Positions 34,801 through 46,289 of a DNA stretch of 64,000 nt are shown here, piece by piece. The stretch spans positions 20,069,501 through 20,133,500 of the forward strand of contig NC_090700.1 of the NCBI RefSeq assembly GCF_040954835.1, written 5' to 3'. The stretch comes from Lepisosteus oculatus. Its lineage: Eukaryota > Chordata > Actinopteri > Semionotiformes > Lepisosteidae. The position numbers and the translations under genes are program-made. The notes beneath the pieces were generated by a model, which worked only from the letters and a program-made list of their open reading frames with translations, searched no databases and was not told the origin of the DNA. Position 1 is the first letter of the stretch, and each line of letters begins with the position of its first letter.

Positions 34801-37800
34801 GAAATTTAGAAAGAAGCCAAAAAATATGTAACTCAAAGTTTGTAGTGGAAAAAAGGCCTAAACTGACATCTCAGTAGTCATAATCTGTTTCAAATTACCA
34901 TGGCATTGCACAAATACTTTCGAAGTCTGCTAGTTTAATAAACACAGACTTTTTGTTTCACTTTTTTTCCCCAAACCCATCTTCATTTGTATTTTAAAAT
35001 CTGGAACCAGAAACTGTCTAATCTGAGAACAGAAGCAAAACCTATCCTGCACTAGTTTTCATTCCACACAAGGAAGCACAAAGGCCTGTGCTTTTAAATG
35101 ATTCACCAGAGTGAAATAATCACTTACTTAAATATTTGCTGCCCAATATCTTGGGAGATTTGCCCAACAAGGCTGTTGCATTCTAGTCATTCTTAAATGC
35201 AAAGCAGCCAGTTCACTTCTTAAGTTGTTCCAGAGACACCATAAAGGTGCTCACTAAACACCATGCAGTGCACAGAGCCCATTTCAATATACTGTATGTG
35301 GCAGTACCTGAATAAAGCACAAGGCTTAGTGCAAAAGTAGTAGCTAGTACTATGAAAACCAGCAAAATGACCATCCACAGTTTGCACTTCCAGAAGACAG
35401 GTTTATCCAGTAGCTGGCGCCATGACCTTCTTTTCTGTTGAGAGAATATACAGTTGCAGTGTTAAAACATATCTGCATTGGCTCCACGCAACAAGGCTTT
35501 CACACCACTATCTTCTTTATGCACTGAAACATTTGGGTCAAACTCCTATAAATGAATTAGAAGGATAGTTCCCCAGAGTGAAAAATCCATTCCACACGCT
35601 GGACATACCATGATTTTTAAACAGGGATAACATGATTACCTGCTCATTTTGTAGGCTACCATCCTCTGAAGTAATAGTTTCTATAGCTTCAATTCCGGTA
35701 GTCTCTGAAGAAAACTGGTCCCCATTTCTTGCGCCACCCTAAAAATACACAGTCTATTATCACTATTGAGCAGAAAACGTAAAGCTTTGAGCAATAAATC
35801 TTGCCCGAGAAATGTAAAGGGCACTGTCTCCTGAAACACACATTTTGAAGCACAGTAAAGTGGAAGACTAGGTTACCTGTTCGATCTGGCTGATCCCATC
35901 CTGGACCAAAGGACTGATTTCTGTGGCGTCATCGGATTCAGTGTTTCCTTGCGTCCCATTTCCTGACGTCGCCTGGAAAGAAGTAAACTTGTGTTTTAAA
36001 GAGTCCTCTTCCTTTTGCCAAGTGAGAAATACAGTTCCATGTGATGGCTAAGGTGGCACAGTGGTCAGCATTGCTGCTCCACACTGCTGGAGCTCTGGGT
36101 TCAATTCCTGGCATGTGATCTGCATGGAGTTTGTCTGTTGTCCACTTGTGTGCGTGGGTTTTCTTCTGGTGCTCTGGTTTCCTCCTAAAGGCTCACGCCA
36201 TGTTCTCTAACGGAAGTGCTGTCGTTCCAATAGGAAGATATGAGAGGCTGATGAGGAGCCTCCAAACCTTTCTGAAGGAGATGAAGAACCTTTTCCTGGA
36301 CTTTTAATGACGAAAAAATGAAGGCCAGCCCTCATGAAATCCATTCTTGTAATTCTGTAATTTTAATAAGGTTAAACTAAGCACTTTAAACTAAATTACT
36401 ACTTTGAATTATTTAAAATATTATGTAATACTTTTCTTGTTATGTTTAGCGTGATATGCCCTGGTATTGTCTAGTGTAGCAATGCATGATGAAAGGATAG
36501 GAAAGTAAACTGATTGCACTGTAAATCAGAGATGAGACCATGGTTTATGTGTGAAATTGCAAACAAGCTCAGCATGTTCACCTTTCAACAAAAAAGCTAG
36601 CTAATGTGTCTGCATTGTCAAATTACAGCCAATTCAAGATAATTGTCTTTTCCTATTGCTCTCTACATCACCTGCATTCCCTTGCATCTCCTCACACCCT
36701 GTCTCTTTCTGCTCTTATCCTACTGGTTGCCTGGCTGTTCAGTCTCCTGCCAGTTTCTGCTCACTCTGTCAACACTGGGGATGAACCACACCTACACACT
36801 CCTGACTACAGCACCCTTGTCCACCTTCCAGTGCTTCCCTGAGGACCTCCCTCCCACAGTCCCCCTTTACTGTGCATCCTACAGCTCATTCCTGCATTGA
36901 TGTACTCTCTAATGTGCTATTAGAGCCTCTGGGTCATTCCAATAATGTAACTTAATACTGAACCATTAAGAATCCCTGTGGCTGGAAGGTTGCTGGTTCA
37001 AATCCCACAGCTGGCAGAGGAATCCTACTCTGTTGGGTCCCTGAGCAAGGCCTTTAACCCCAGCTGCTCCAGGGGGGCTGTATATATGCCTGACCCTGCG
37101 CTCTGACCCCAAAGTTCTCTCTCCCTGTCTGTGTGCCTGTGTGTCTCATGGAGAGCAAGCTGGGGTATGCGAAAAGAAAAATTCCTAATGCAAGAAATTA
37201 TATATGGCTAATAAAGTGATCTCATCTTACCTGAAAAGGTGACAGGGAAACAACATTATCATGTAGTTCTGTTTTTGTACCAGGAGTTAGCAATATTCCC
37301 TTTCAATAAGCTCATCTAAACCAGTGTAGTAGTGGTTACTGTGTGACAGGAGGTCTGGTTCTGCCTAATTTATATTGAGCATTAAGAAGCAAGTGATTCT
37401 CTTCAGAAAAACCCTTATGAAAGTTTATCAGAGTGCTTTCACACTTTCACTGAGACTTTACTGTACTTTTGCTGTAGCTTACTTCATTTAATGTTCTTAC
37501 ACTGGACCAGTGACTCCTCAGAGACTGAACACCGGGGAACAGTGATAATTTCTTCAATTAAGTCTTTAAGAGCACAGGCTGGATGCAATCTTAAAGACCT
37601 TGTGGATTTCTGGATCCTAGAGTAAGGACCTTTGCAATGGGCCATAGGAATAATCTGCAATATTATAATAAAACATTTATAAAAGCATACTAATGTACTG
37701 TATTTTAAAAGTCCAGTGTAGTAAAATACAGTGAATATGTTAAAATTATAGGAAGTCACAAAACTATGATAAAACCATGACGTGTCCTCCCCTTTGTAAG

Positions 37801-39911
37801 TGTATCTGAATAAGTATTCACATGCTACACAAAGCTATTCTTCAAATGGATTAGATAACTTTTTCCACCCTGCCCTGAGGGCTCTGAGGGCTTGTGGTCA
37901 AACTTGTTTGCGTGTTGCTAAACTCCCCACAGCAGTGCCGCGGTATGGCAGGGCCAACACTGTGACATGGAACGGAAAGCATAAAAAATCCCCAAACATA
38001 TCGGGTCCCTCTCCCTTGACCTAAAATCTAACCAGGTGAAAAAGCACTAATGGTAGAAAAACACAGAGACATCTGCAAGCCATGGAACAGCACTGTTTAT
38101 AAAACACACCAATGTGAAAGTATTGTGACCTTAACTGTTATACAGTACGGTTGCCATCACCTGCTGTTAGTAGTAGTTTATTTTCTAAAGTAAATCCTGG
38201 GATACCACAATTATTCCATCCTTTGTCAATTTTGAGCAGAATAATTATATTCTTAATGCATTTTATTGTGTAAATCATAGAATGTTATACAGTACTAAGG
38301 TCTTAACTTCAGTGTCTGTGGTTTTCCATCACGTTGGGCTTCAAATTGCTTAACTGAATTAATCCATACATCCTGGGGCCCTAGGTTTAATTTCTGGGGT
38401 GATATTTGTGTGCGTTTTACATGCTCTCCCCGTGTTCACATGGGTTTTCGTCAGGTGCTCCGGTTTCTTCCCATAGTCCAAAGATAATGATAGGTCAACT
38501 GGTGTCTGGGAAAACTGGCCTTGGTGTGAGTATGTCTATGTCGCCATGGAGTGGTGTCCCGTTCATGGTGTATCCTGCCTTGTGCCCATTGCTTGTCGGG
38601 TTAGGCTATGGCTCCTGCATGGGCCAGTACTGGATAAAGCGGTTAGAAAATGAATGGATGTTATCACTGTCATTGTTGTACAGTTCAATGAAGGCAACAG
38701 CACACTTGGTCAGCGTCAGGAAGTAAACTTGCATGTTTTGATTCCAAGAGATCTGTGACAGCAGTGATTTCCCTAAGGGTCTTTGATGATACCTCCCAAA
38801 TATAGCTTGATGTCCTTACTTAAGCTTATTTGTTGTACCAATGTTACTGACTTCTATTTTAGTATGTTTACGTTGTTAGATGCTGAGTTGTTTTCAACAC
38901 ATAGCCAAAGGAAAACCGACTGCCCCAGGGGTAGCAAATCACATTTTCCCACGCTTTGCCGTCCTTCACTTGTCAGGGCATGTAACGCGTCTGAGCCCCA
39001 ACACGTCTCAAAAACGTCGTGCTTTAAACACTGAATTCAGAAATTCCACGCATGGACCCAGAAACCAGTTTGGTATGAAAATGTGGCTTTGATATTGTAG
39101 GCAACCCGTGCATTTCGAAGCGCGTTCAGACGATTTCATTCAGAAGAAAAATATTGGATGTAATCTGAAACGAGCTGTCTTCTGCATTTCATTATGACAA
39201 AACATTCCAGTTCAAGATGAAAGCGCACGCAGGCAAGAGCGTCATGAGGATGTGCAGGATGCACTTTCAGTGTTCAGTTCCTTTCTTATATACACGTATT
39301 TAACACCTTTCAATTAGGGGATTCACTGTGCGGTGAATCTTACAGTGTGTACTAGCAAAGGCTCACAAGATACTATATATCACAACGCCCAACAACTTAT
39401 CATTTTAAAAATATATAGACTCTCAACATAAGTTTTCTCTTTTAAGCATGTATTGTTAGTTTTGAAAGCTTTAAGAAGTAAACAGTGTAGCACTTAAAGA
39501 CAGTATAATAATGAAAGAAGATACCTGAGAACAAATATCACAAGTTATAGAGGTTGTGTGTCAATATATTGAAAATTCAAACTACCCATAGAAGGTGCTG
39601 TTCGTGTGTGGGAGTGTCAATACAATTGTTTTACAACACATATTAAAAGAAATCTACAAAATCATAAACTCAGATACCTGAACATTTCTTCTTACAGGTC
39701 GTATAACCATAACAACTTTATTTGTACCAAAATCCTGTAAAATAGACGTACAACTCCGGTAAGATACCATCTGTGCGAGTTTTTGCAAAATGACAAACAA
39801 GCTCCCCCTCTGAAAGAAGAAAAACACGTTGCTTACCCGGTGTTTCAAGTGTAAAGAATCGCTGCTTCCTCTCGGTTCCACTTTGTCCATTTCTATTAAT
39901 TCGTCGCTCAT
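27395..39911 (-). CDS. C3orf52: C3orf52 (TPA-induced transmembrane protein, TTMP), 7 exons plus candidate terminal exon
   Basis: C3orf52/TTMP is a type II single-pass membrane protein. In people it has been linked to hair growth through the phospholipase LIPH. Exons, 5' to 3' on the minus strand: 39837-39911, 35877-35972, 35640-35738, 35308-35434, 33871-34013, 33258-33328, 32192-32373 and probably 27399 downward. The phases are consistent throughout. The product is about 265 residues (human 217): cytoplasmic region 1-108, membrane helix about 109-131 beginning CKLWM, then an SEA-like ectodomain with LYSSSPALGRYFSN and RYTLSEEVVLNIF. These motifs align with human YSTSPSLSRYFTS and KYMMSEELVLGIL, and CKLWM is identical. 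The extra length is in the cytoplasmic part. Family assignment is firm; the last exon is inferred. Confidence 0.91.
28668..29148 (-). mobile_element. Solo LTR (Ty3/gypsy-type), 481 bp, with GAAGG target duplication
   Basis: On the minus strand it begins TGTCACGATATTAG and ends GTTTGTTACA. The flanks GAAGG (28663-28667) and GAAGG (29149-29153) are identical. No internal retroviral sequence follows, so it is a recombination remnant. It is CG-rich against an AT-rich background. It lies in the last intron of C3orf52 and interrupts an older dispersed repeat. Confidence 0.9.
30690..31197 (-). repeat. tRNA-derived SINE family B, copy 2 (antisense), interrupted by IR-1
   Basis: Begins CATTCATCCATTTTCTAACT, is split at 30776-30978 by the IR-1 element, then continues with CCATCGCAAGGCAGACAGAC to the head complement TAACCACTGCGCCACTATAC. 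The nesting shows that the SINE is older than the IR-1 copy. Confidence 0.82.
30776..30978. repeat. Inverted-repeat retroelement, family IR-1, copy 3, with target duplication
   Basis: Starts TGCAAAGGAACAAGTAATAG and ends CAGCTACCCACCTGAACT. It interrupts a tRNA-derived SINE and is flanked by ACATGGTAGGT (30765-30775) and ACATGGCAGGT (30979-30989), an 11-bp duplication with one mismatch. This defines both ends and points to insertion by a retrotransposition-type mechanism. Confidence 0.82.
31747..31818 (+). repeat. (AAT)n microsatellite, about 24 units
   Basis: Uninterrupted AAT repeats over about 72 bp in the C3orf52 terminal intron. Probably length-polymorphic. It may derive from the A/T-rich tail of a lost SINE, but no SINE body adjoins it. 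Confidence 0.95.
32192..32373 (-). CDS. C3orf52: C3orf52 exon 7: SEA-like C-terminal half
   Basis: A 182-nt exon, phase 2 to 1. It encodes SYWLRFMVPQEHNQLVRYTL, then SEEVVLNIFRQYV and ends IDPLSLTLK before a GTAAGG donor. Human TTMP ends LDPTSLLLYE, so only one or a few residues should remain for the last exon. Confidence 0.92.
33258..33328 (-). CDS. C3orf52: C3orf52 exon 6: SEA-like core
   Basis: A 71-nt exon, phase 0 to 2, encoding LSGLYSSSPALGRYFSNVTI then HNF. This is the most conserved part of the family (human VYSTSPSLSRYFTSVEI). The acceptor is TTTTACAG and the donor GTAAGA. Confidence 0.93.
33871..34013 (-). CDS. C3orf52: C3orf52 exon 5: start of ectodomain
   Basis: A 143-nt exon, phase 1 to 0. 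It encodes VYEDEDEKFNLESF, matching the human YVDEDE juxtamembrane motif, then a segment with two NxT sequons (NGT, NNT) and EQHQALSRVLEEK. The donor is GTAAGA. Confidence 0.92.
34035..34612 (-). repeat. 5S rRNA-derived SINE, copy 3 (antisense, full length)
   Basis: Begins with the (ATA)n tail at 34040-34065 and GCTTACACTTATATACTGC, then the conserved body, and ends with the 5S-like head complement. It lies just upstream of C3orf52 exon 5, in the intron. Confidence 0.9.
35308..35434 (-). CDS. C3orf52: C3orf52 exon 4: membrane anchor
   Basis: A 127-nt exon, phase 0 to 1. The basic stretch KRRSWRQLLDK precedes FWKCKLWM and a ~23-residue hydrophobic helix (VILLVFIVLATTFALSLVL). Basic residues on the N-terminal side predict a cytoplasmic N terminus (type II). 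CKLWM is shared with human TTMP. Confidence 0.93.
35640..35738 (-). CDS. C3orf52: C3orf52 exon 3 (look-alike of exon 2)
   Basis: A 99-nt, phase 0-0 exon encoding 33 residues from GGARNGDQ to EDGSLQNEQ. Borders are TTTTAG and GTAATC. The NG.Q start and DG.S..EQ/DGSL..EQ end parallel exon 2, 140 bp upstream in transcript direction. Confidence 0.85.
35877..35972 (-). CDS. C3orf52: C3orf52 exon 2 (look-alike of exon 3)
   Basis: A 96-nt, phase 0-0 exon encoding 32 residues from ATSGNGTQ to DGISQIEQ. The acceptor is TTCCAG and the donor GTAACC. It is acidic and probably disordered, in the cytoplasmic part. Its length, phase and end motifs resemble those of the next exon. Confidence 0.85.
36045..36195 (+). 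repeat. tRNA-derived SINE family B, copy 3 (sense, head only)
   Basis: GGTGGCACAGTGGTCAGCAT resembles a tRNA A box region and GGGTTCAATTCC is a B box. The body follows (GGTTTTCTTCTGGTGCTCTG) and is cut off at about 36195. Confidence 0.75.
36965..37238 (+). repeat. tRNA-derived SINE, a third family
   Basis: GGTTGCTGGTTCAAATCCCA is a tRNA-like B-box region. It is followed by a body (GGGTCCCTGAGCAAGGCCTT, CCTGACCCTGCGCTCTGACC) and a short 3' tail with TAATAAAGTGATCTCATCT. This layout is common in fish SINEs. Confidence 0.78.
38360..38660 (+). repeat. tRNA-derived SINE family B, copy 4 (sense)
   Basis: Diverged head (CCTAGGTTTAATTTCTGGGG), then ACATGCTCTCCCCGTGTTCA and the body to ATAAAGCGGTTAGAAAATGA. 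The A-box part of the head is lost. Confidence 0.75.
39837..39911 (-). CDS. C3orf52: C3orf52 exon 1: start
   Basis: The exon opens with ATG and encodes 25 acidic/polar residues beginning MSDELIEMDKVEPRG and ending KHR. It stops at the GTAAGC donor in phase 0. The flank just upstream (39920-40320) has moderately frequent CG dinucleotides. The start is chosen because it is the only ATG giving a frame that splices into the following phase-0 exons. Confidence 0.8.
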
Positions 39912-39919
39912 GTTTCACT

Positions 39920-42275
39920 TCTGTCTAAAACTTGAGGAATTTCGCCCAGTACCCGGAAGCAAGCGTCAAGGAAAAGAAGAGTTTCTACCACTTAACTCTT
40001 CTGTTGCACTCCAAAAAACGATCGATTAGCTTAAACTGTAACTTTAGGATTGGCATTAACAGACCAAGAATCTAGAGTAATGCGTAGATAATGCGACACG
40101 TAACACTTCTAGAACATTGATCAATTTACGATCCGGGACCCGTGCTTTGTCTTGCTCCAGGTAAAAGAATTGGACAATCCCAAAAGTCATGCCGTCACTT
40201 GTGAACTTCAGCGCACACTTGCAAGGCGTCGCCTGAGATCGGTGCCTGCGAATGACTCAGAATGAACGAGTTAAGGAGCTCAAAAATAAAAAGTGAAACC
40301 TTCGCGCGACAGGTACTGTTTTGGCCATCCGAACAATTTCAAAAACGATAACAACATTTTGTCGCTAGACGCTCTTGAACAGTTTTCCGCAGGACAGATC
40401 TCCAAATGTAAAAACGTGTTAGGTACACCTGTATGGAGCACACGAGATTCCCATTTGGACTTGCTGAACCTTAATACTTTAATAGCTAAAATAAAACCCG
40501 AATAAGTTTGTTAACAGGTAGCGTGTAAACAAACCGAAAGCTTTACATTATTACACGATGCGTCATTGATGATACATACATTTGCTTCCTGTTCTCAAGC
40601 AGCTGTCCCGAGAGACACCTTTTTCTATGACTGATCATTCTTATTACAGCTCTGTGACAGAACCTTTGGCTGGCACGTAATGTTAGTAGTGCCATGTGTC
40701 AATGTTTTTTATGCGCTGAGATGAGCAACATCGTCTGTATAATGGCTAGCGAGCAACGTTTTGCCTTTTATCACTAAAGCACAATCAATACAGGGTATCG
40801 CGATTTAAAATTACTGCATGATTCATAAATAACGTATGGGTTGCGGATGTACTGTAGTACTAACAGGTTGTGTTAACTAAACTCCACAGGCACTACTAAA
40901 GTGGTGGCTTACAGGTACGCACTAAAATAAAGGTGTTAGAAACTTACTGTATCTCTTTATCGAAAGGCCAGTGGAGCAGAAATTTAATTACCGAGTGTAT
41001 ATTAAGAGGGAAAAAACCAACAACCCCCCTGTGCAATTTACAAAGACAAAACCTTTTAACAGTTGAATATACTGTACCAGCGCTCTTTTATGTAAAGTGA
41101 TGGTATTTTAATTAGATTCCTGTCCTCTGGTTTACAGTGTTTACACGGCTCCTCTGAAAGAGCCAAACTAGAGCACAGTTGTTTTTCCTCCTCTCCGTTC
41201 ACTGTTTGTCAACAACATAGACTTAGTAACGCAGACTTTACAAAACAATACAAGTTAAGAAAGGCAGTATAGGAATGTGGTTGGCATGATGTTTGGGACC
41301 TCACAGTGAAAGGAAAAGAATATCTTGAAACTTCAAACTAATTGTTCCTTTAGTTTCCGTGATTCAGCTGCTGGACTAAAAAATAAGTCATACGTGGTCA
41401 TTCCTTGTAATTTTCTAGAGCCAGTGAGAAACATTTGGTAGGAATTCAAGTCTTTACCGGTACACTGATTTCAGGGAACAGTTTTTTTCCCCAGAACAAA
41501 TACCAGCAGATAAAGTGTTGTGTAAAAGCAACAACTCTTTGAAATAGTTATTTTTAAGCGGGCATCACAAAACAAACACACCCTTGCTTTTCACATCTGT
41601 AGGGTGAGCCAAGTCTTGGCTTGCCTGTGCCCTTTCTTCAGGGTTCCCCTTTTGTTCTTAAAAACTCTTTGAATCAGCTCTGAGCAACTACAGATTCTGG
41701 GAAGGGTACAGGAATACTGCCCACAGATCCTCTCCTTCCTGACAGCTGAAGGAAACCCACAAGTATTAAGATCCGTTTTTTGTTGTGGGTTCACCAGTGA
41801 AGTTGTGAAAGGAAATAAAACTAAAAAGTAGTTACTGCACTGGCTTTCCTAGTTCTGTATCGTGGAAAACATTTTAACAGTGCAGACTTATTTCTGAATC
41901 CACTGATTTGAAAGAGCAGTCTGAGACTCAACCTGTTTAACTTTCCAATGCTACAGGATAGATAGGCTTGTTTTTGTGTGACAATAATTTGCCATTTTAC
42001 CAATGTTCAGATGGAATGGAATTGGAAAGAGAACTGAAGTCGAAGAGAGTTCACAGGGAAGAGGTGGCATAGCTCTCACAGGTTAGGTGTGGGGAAGAGT
42101 TTCGCAAATCTTCCACATGTCACAAGCTGCTGTGTGCTCACCACTTATCACATCGTGACAAACAGAAGAATCTCAGCTTCACAAGTGGTCAGATACCGAG
42201 TATCTATTCAAGTGATTAACATGACAGGAGAGACTGAAGATGTTTGTCAGCAAGTGTCAGCCTGTGTTGGCTGGA
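39920..42275. other. 5' flank of C3orf52 and intergenic sequence
   Basis: Moderate CG content near 39920-40320 is compatible with a promoter. Beyond this no gene, RNA or repeat was recognised up to the IR-1 half copy at 42280. Confidence 0.5.
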
Positions 42276-42279
42276 AACA

Positions 42280-42358
42280 AGTAAAGGTTAATTCCATGCT
42301 AAAAAACAAAAAAGGAGAAGTACTGTACGTTTTGGCTGTAGAGCCTTCTTCATAGAAG
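42280..42358. repeat. Inverted-repeat retroelement, family IR-1, half copy 4
   Basis: Only the left arm and centre remain: GAAACAAGTAAAGGTTAATTC, then TTTTGGCTGTAGAGCCTTCT. The mirrored right arm is absent, so this is a truncated or solo arm. Confidence 0.7.
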
Positions 42359-42359
42359 T

Positions 42360-45100
42360 CACCCACTTTTTTCAGAAATCTTTGTATCTTGAGCTGAAGA
42401 TACTCACCATTATACTGAGTACTAGATAGTACTATCATGCCTTACGTGAAGTTCATTAGTATTCATATACTATATGTACATCTTAGAAAACAGCATCACC
42501 TTCATCTACTGTAGATATATGTTACATGGATTAATGTCAGATCATACTCATCAGCATGTTTGTTTTTCAGATTTACAATCTAGTGTGTAGTGGGATGGGA
42601 AAACCAAAGATCAAGGTGGTGATAATCAGTACATATTACAGAAGAACAGAGGATTGGGCATGAAGACAAAAAATGTCAAAAAGACAAAGAAGTGTTATAA
42701 AGACAAAAACACTGCGGTCATTGTTGTACTGTTACAAAATGTTAAGGTGTAATTAACAGCTACAGGGCTACAAATCTTGAAAACTGAAATGTGTCTAAAC
42801 GGACTGCCGAAATAACTTTTTTTTTGTGTTAGCTCTGCTGGTCCGCCATTATTTCCTCTGTGTTATTGTAGAACTATATGTGCACTTTGGGGCTGGTGCT
42901 AGTAACAAAGGTTTAAGGTTTTAACCACATCCAAACTCCACGCGCCTGCTCTGAGCCCTTCTCTTTAATCGGTGTGAAAAGAGCTGCAGCGGTTTCACAG
43001 CTCAGCTTCCGCTCTCGTCACCTTGAATGTGAAGGGGTCACAAGGATCGCTTTTCAGGGCATAGTAAAAAAGCCTGACAAGCTATATTTATACATTCTTT
43101 TCTAGGCTTAAGACATTGTTTTTTTGGAGAAAAGGAAACAACTGGACAGCAGCCTGAGAGTTGGGGAGGACATCGTATGCTTACAAATTCCGAGTGATAT
43201 TAAATGTTGCTATGGTCTGAATCAAAAAAGCATTTGATTTGTATTTTCACATAGCTTCACGAGACTTTTGTGTCCTGATCTCACTGTCTAGTTTCAATGA
43301 GCCAACAAGACGATCTGAACAGCTTTCTTTCAGTGCCAGCTTATCTTTTGTTTTCTCGGCTCTGGCAGATCATTTTTAGGACTGTCTAGATTAAATCAAG
43401 GAACATTTTCTTCCAACTGCACTGATGTTATTAAAAAAAACAAGAAAAAAAGTCTTAATGCAATAATTTCAGGATTCATCCCATTGTATAATGCCTAATG
43501 TATGAACAGAATCTTTTTGAGGAATTTTTACAAACCTGGCTGAAATAAAAACTTTTCATTTTAAGTTTGAACAAAGGCAGACTGGAAAACATACAGTCTG
43601 GTACACTGAGTGCCTGCCAGTGAATGCAAAACTACTGAAAGAATAAGCCTTGAAAGTAATAATTTTGTAGATTTATGTGATTTCTGTGTGTAGGCATTTT
43701 TTGTGTGCTTCAGTATAAAACAAACATGCGGTGTGGACAAATCTTGTGTTAACAAAAGAACCAGACAGCCAGACTGAATAAAGCATTCTGTTGTTTCATA
43801 TATGGAAATCTGATGCAGCACGAATTCAGAAGGCTAAAGGAATGTTGTGCTTCCCAGAGCCTTGAATGTCAGCAGGAGGACATAGATAAAGGGAACAAGT
43901 CAAGTTTACCAAAGCAAAGATAAAATGACTTTGGTCTAGACCTCAGTAACACTATATGAGTCAACAAAAAGGCATGTACTAGTCTTCATGATGGACATAC
44001 CAGCACTTAATACATCCGGTATAGCAAATGTATAAAACATCCAGTACTCTATGTGTTACATTTAGCCAATAATAAATGCTCAATATATATTTTATTAAGT
44101 TAATTATGACACATTCATAACATTCATCATTTCTCTACAGTAAGTAACAAGCATTAATATGTGTTTTGTTCTCTATACTAAGGAACCGATACCAGAAGGA
44201 ATTCTGAAGGAAGGGTTGTGTCGAATGTCCCGGTGCTTTTACAGTAAAGGGCAGGAACACTGAACAGGGCACCACAAAGAACAATGAAGAAGCCGGACCC
44301 TTTTTTCTAGAAGAAGGAACTCCATTTGAGCAGTAACACTTCAAAAAAAAATCTACAGTAGGATTAACTCTTCCCAGAACATAGGGCTCTTAGCATGGAT
44401 GACCTCGCTAATCATCTTTGCCAATAAATACTGTGATTTCACCTTACCTAAGCAGCTTAACAAGTATTGCAGAATCCTAGGTGCTGCCCTTATGCACCAA
44501 GTCATCATTAACTGGTAGGATATCCACATTTGTTTCAATTTTGTACTGTTACAGAAATATGTTTTCTCATTGCCCTCTTCTTGGTTCTCTTTAATTTTTG
44601 CTGTTGTCATAATATGGTTAGATTGTATTGCAAACACGCTAAATGTTTCACTGCAAACAGAACTGCTAGGGAAGGTTTAGCGGTGTCTGATACTCCTGTC
44701 AACAAACAGCAGGCATTCATGGTAGTTTTATTGATCCAGTCAGTCCAGGTTAGTCAGGATATTCAGCATTCACCCCCATCCAAATGAGGAGCCTTTGTAC
44801 CAAAGAAGCTTTTGAAGAGATATTTATAGAAAATAATTCCAACTACTTGAATATATATATATAAATATCCATTCTCTGTCTAAATGCCCGTGATTAACAA
44901 TGTTGACCTGAGACCAGTACTTCTTTAACCTTCATTAATATTGATTGACACAGGATATTCTCTCAATGTCCTATCAGAGGAAGAACAGGCCCAATTTTTT
45001 AATACAAATATTACAAATACAAATATTATTTCTGTAACAGAATTACAGATAATACAATATTTAGAAAGAAGTCATTGCACCTTGTTAATAATGCAGACAT
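42360..45100. other. Intergenic, no gene recognised
   Basis: AT-rich unique-looking sequence. The stretch 42900-43060 is GC-richer and lacks repeat features, and is noted separately as a candidate regulatory element. No exon with both splice sites and a recognised motif was found. Confidence 0.5.
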
Positions 45101-45109
45101 GCAGTGTCT

Positions 45110-45560
45110 CATGCTGTATCTCATAAATGTTAGAATTCAGCCAGTGTTGAGGTGTCCCAAGGGCTCAGTTCTGCGACCCCTCAATTCTCGGTCTACAGTC
45201 ACTGCCAGTGGCTTTTACCCTCTTGGCTCCTCACACCATCTCTCTGCCAGTGATGTCTTTATGTACTAATCTGTACTACCCTCAGCTTCCAATACTTCTT
45301 CTTCATCTCCTGGATGTTCTCAAACTACCTTCACCTCAGCTCTCTAAATCCTCCTCCACCTTTTCCATTCATACACACCCCTGTGACCCAACTAACCCTC
45401 ATAGATTCTTGTCCAGACCTTAGTTCTGCCTTGTCTAGACTCTTAGCTGGCCTCCCTGCTTCTGCCAGCTCATTGAAAACCCTGCTGCTTCTTCTTCTTT
45501 CTTCCCTGTTTCATTCCCGAAACTCTGCTACTCCACTCCCTTTGCTTTTCTTTGAAGGAA
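45110..45560 (+). pseudogene. L2-like LINE fragment, degenerate
   Basis: VLRCPKGSVLRPL at about 45148-45185 is a decayed form of the RT motif GVPQGSVLGPL. Downstream, TGCCTTGTCTAGACTCTTAG, GCCTCCCTGCTTCTGCCAGC and ACCCTGCTGCTTCTTCTTC are reminiscent of thumb-region sequence of fish L2 elements. No intact frame. Confidence 0.65.
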
Positions 45561-46289
45561 AGAAACAATAGATTTCCCTTTAGCACATAATGGTCTACCA
45601 GGGAATTGGCACTCAACTGCTCATTTTTCCACAATTCTTTCAGATGCAATTTGACCTTACAAATACCCCAAATAAAGTGGTAAAACAAGTTTTAGATTTC
45701 TGTTTCATTTTCCAGAGAAAACCTGAATCCATGCTTTTTCATATAGAAGTAATAAAGAAAACCACCTCTACACATAGCATCAAACACACAGTGACAACAT
45801 CAATAGGAGCTGAATTTGGAAAACCGAGGTAGAGGCAGGAACATTACCAGTTTAACGAGACAACATAATCGCTTCCTGGTTCTATATTTTATATTGTTTG
45901 CTCTTGACTGGGTTGGAAAATGAGGCTAAGAATTTCTATGGAACTTGAAAGGAGATTATGCTTTAAATAATTAATTATGGTCAAAACGTTGTACACATCA
46001 CATCTCATTCCACAGCTTTTACTTTTTTTCTTTGCCGAAGGGGAGCATGCCCTCCAGTGCCATTGGCCTTGGGGGTATTTGGAATGCACTTAATCCATCC
46101 ATTGTTTATTCACTTTACTCATCACTGGATGTCAGCTGGAGTAGGAGACAGCATAAGATTCCCCAGTAGGCTAAACCAACTGACAAATAAAGTCTATACA
46201 ATATCAATTTTTGCATTATTTTAATTGTGTACATCTCTTTTCTGAATTTACTTAACATTGTTATGTTTGACTACTAACAGACTACAGTA

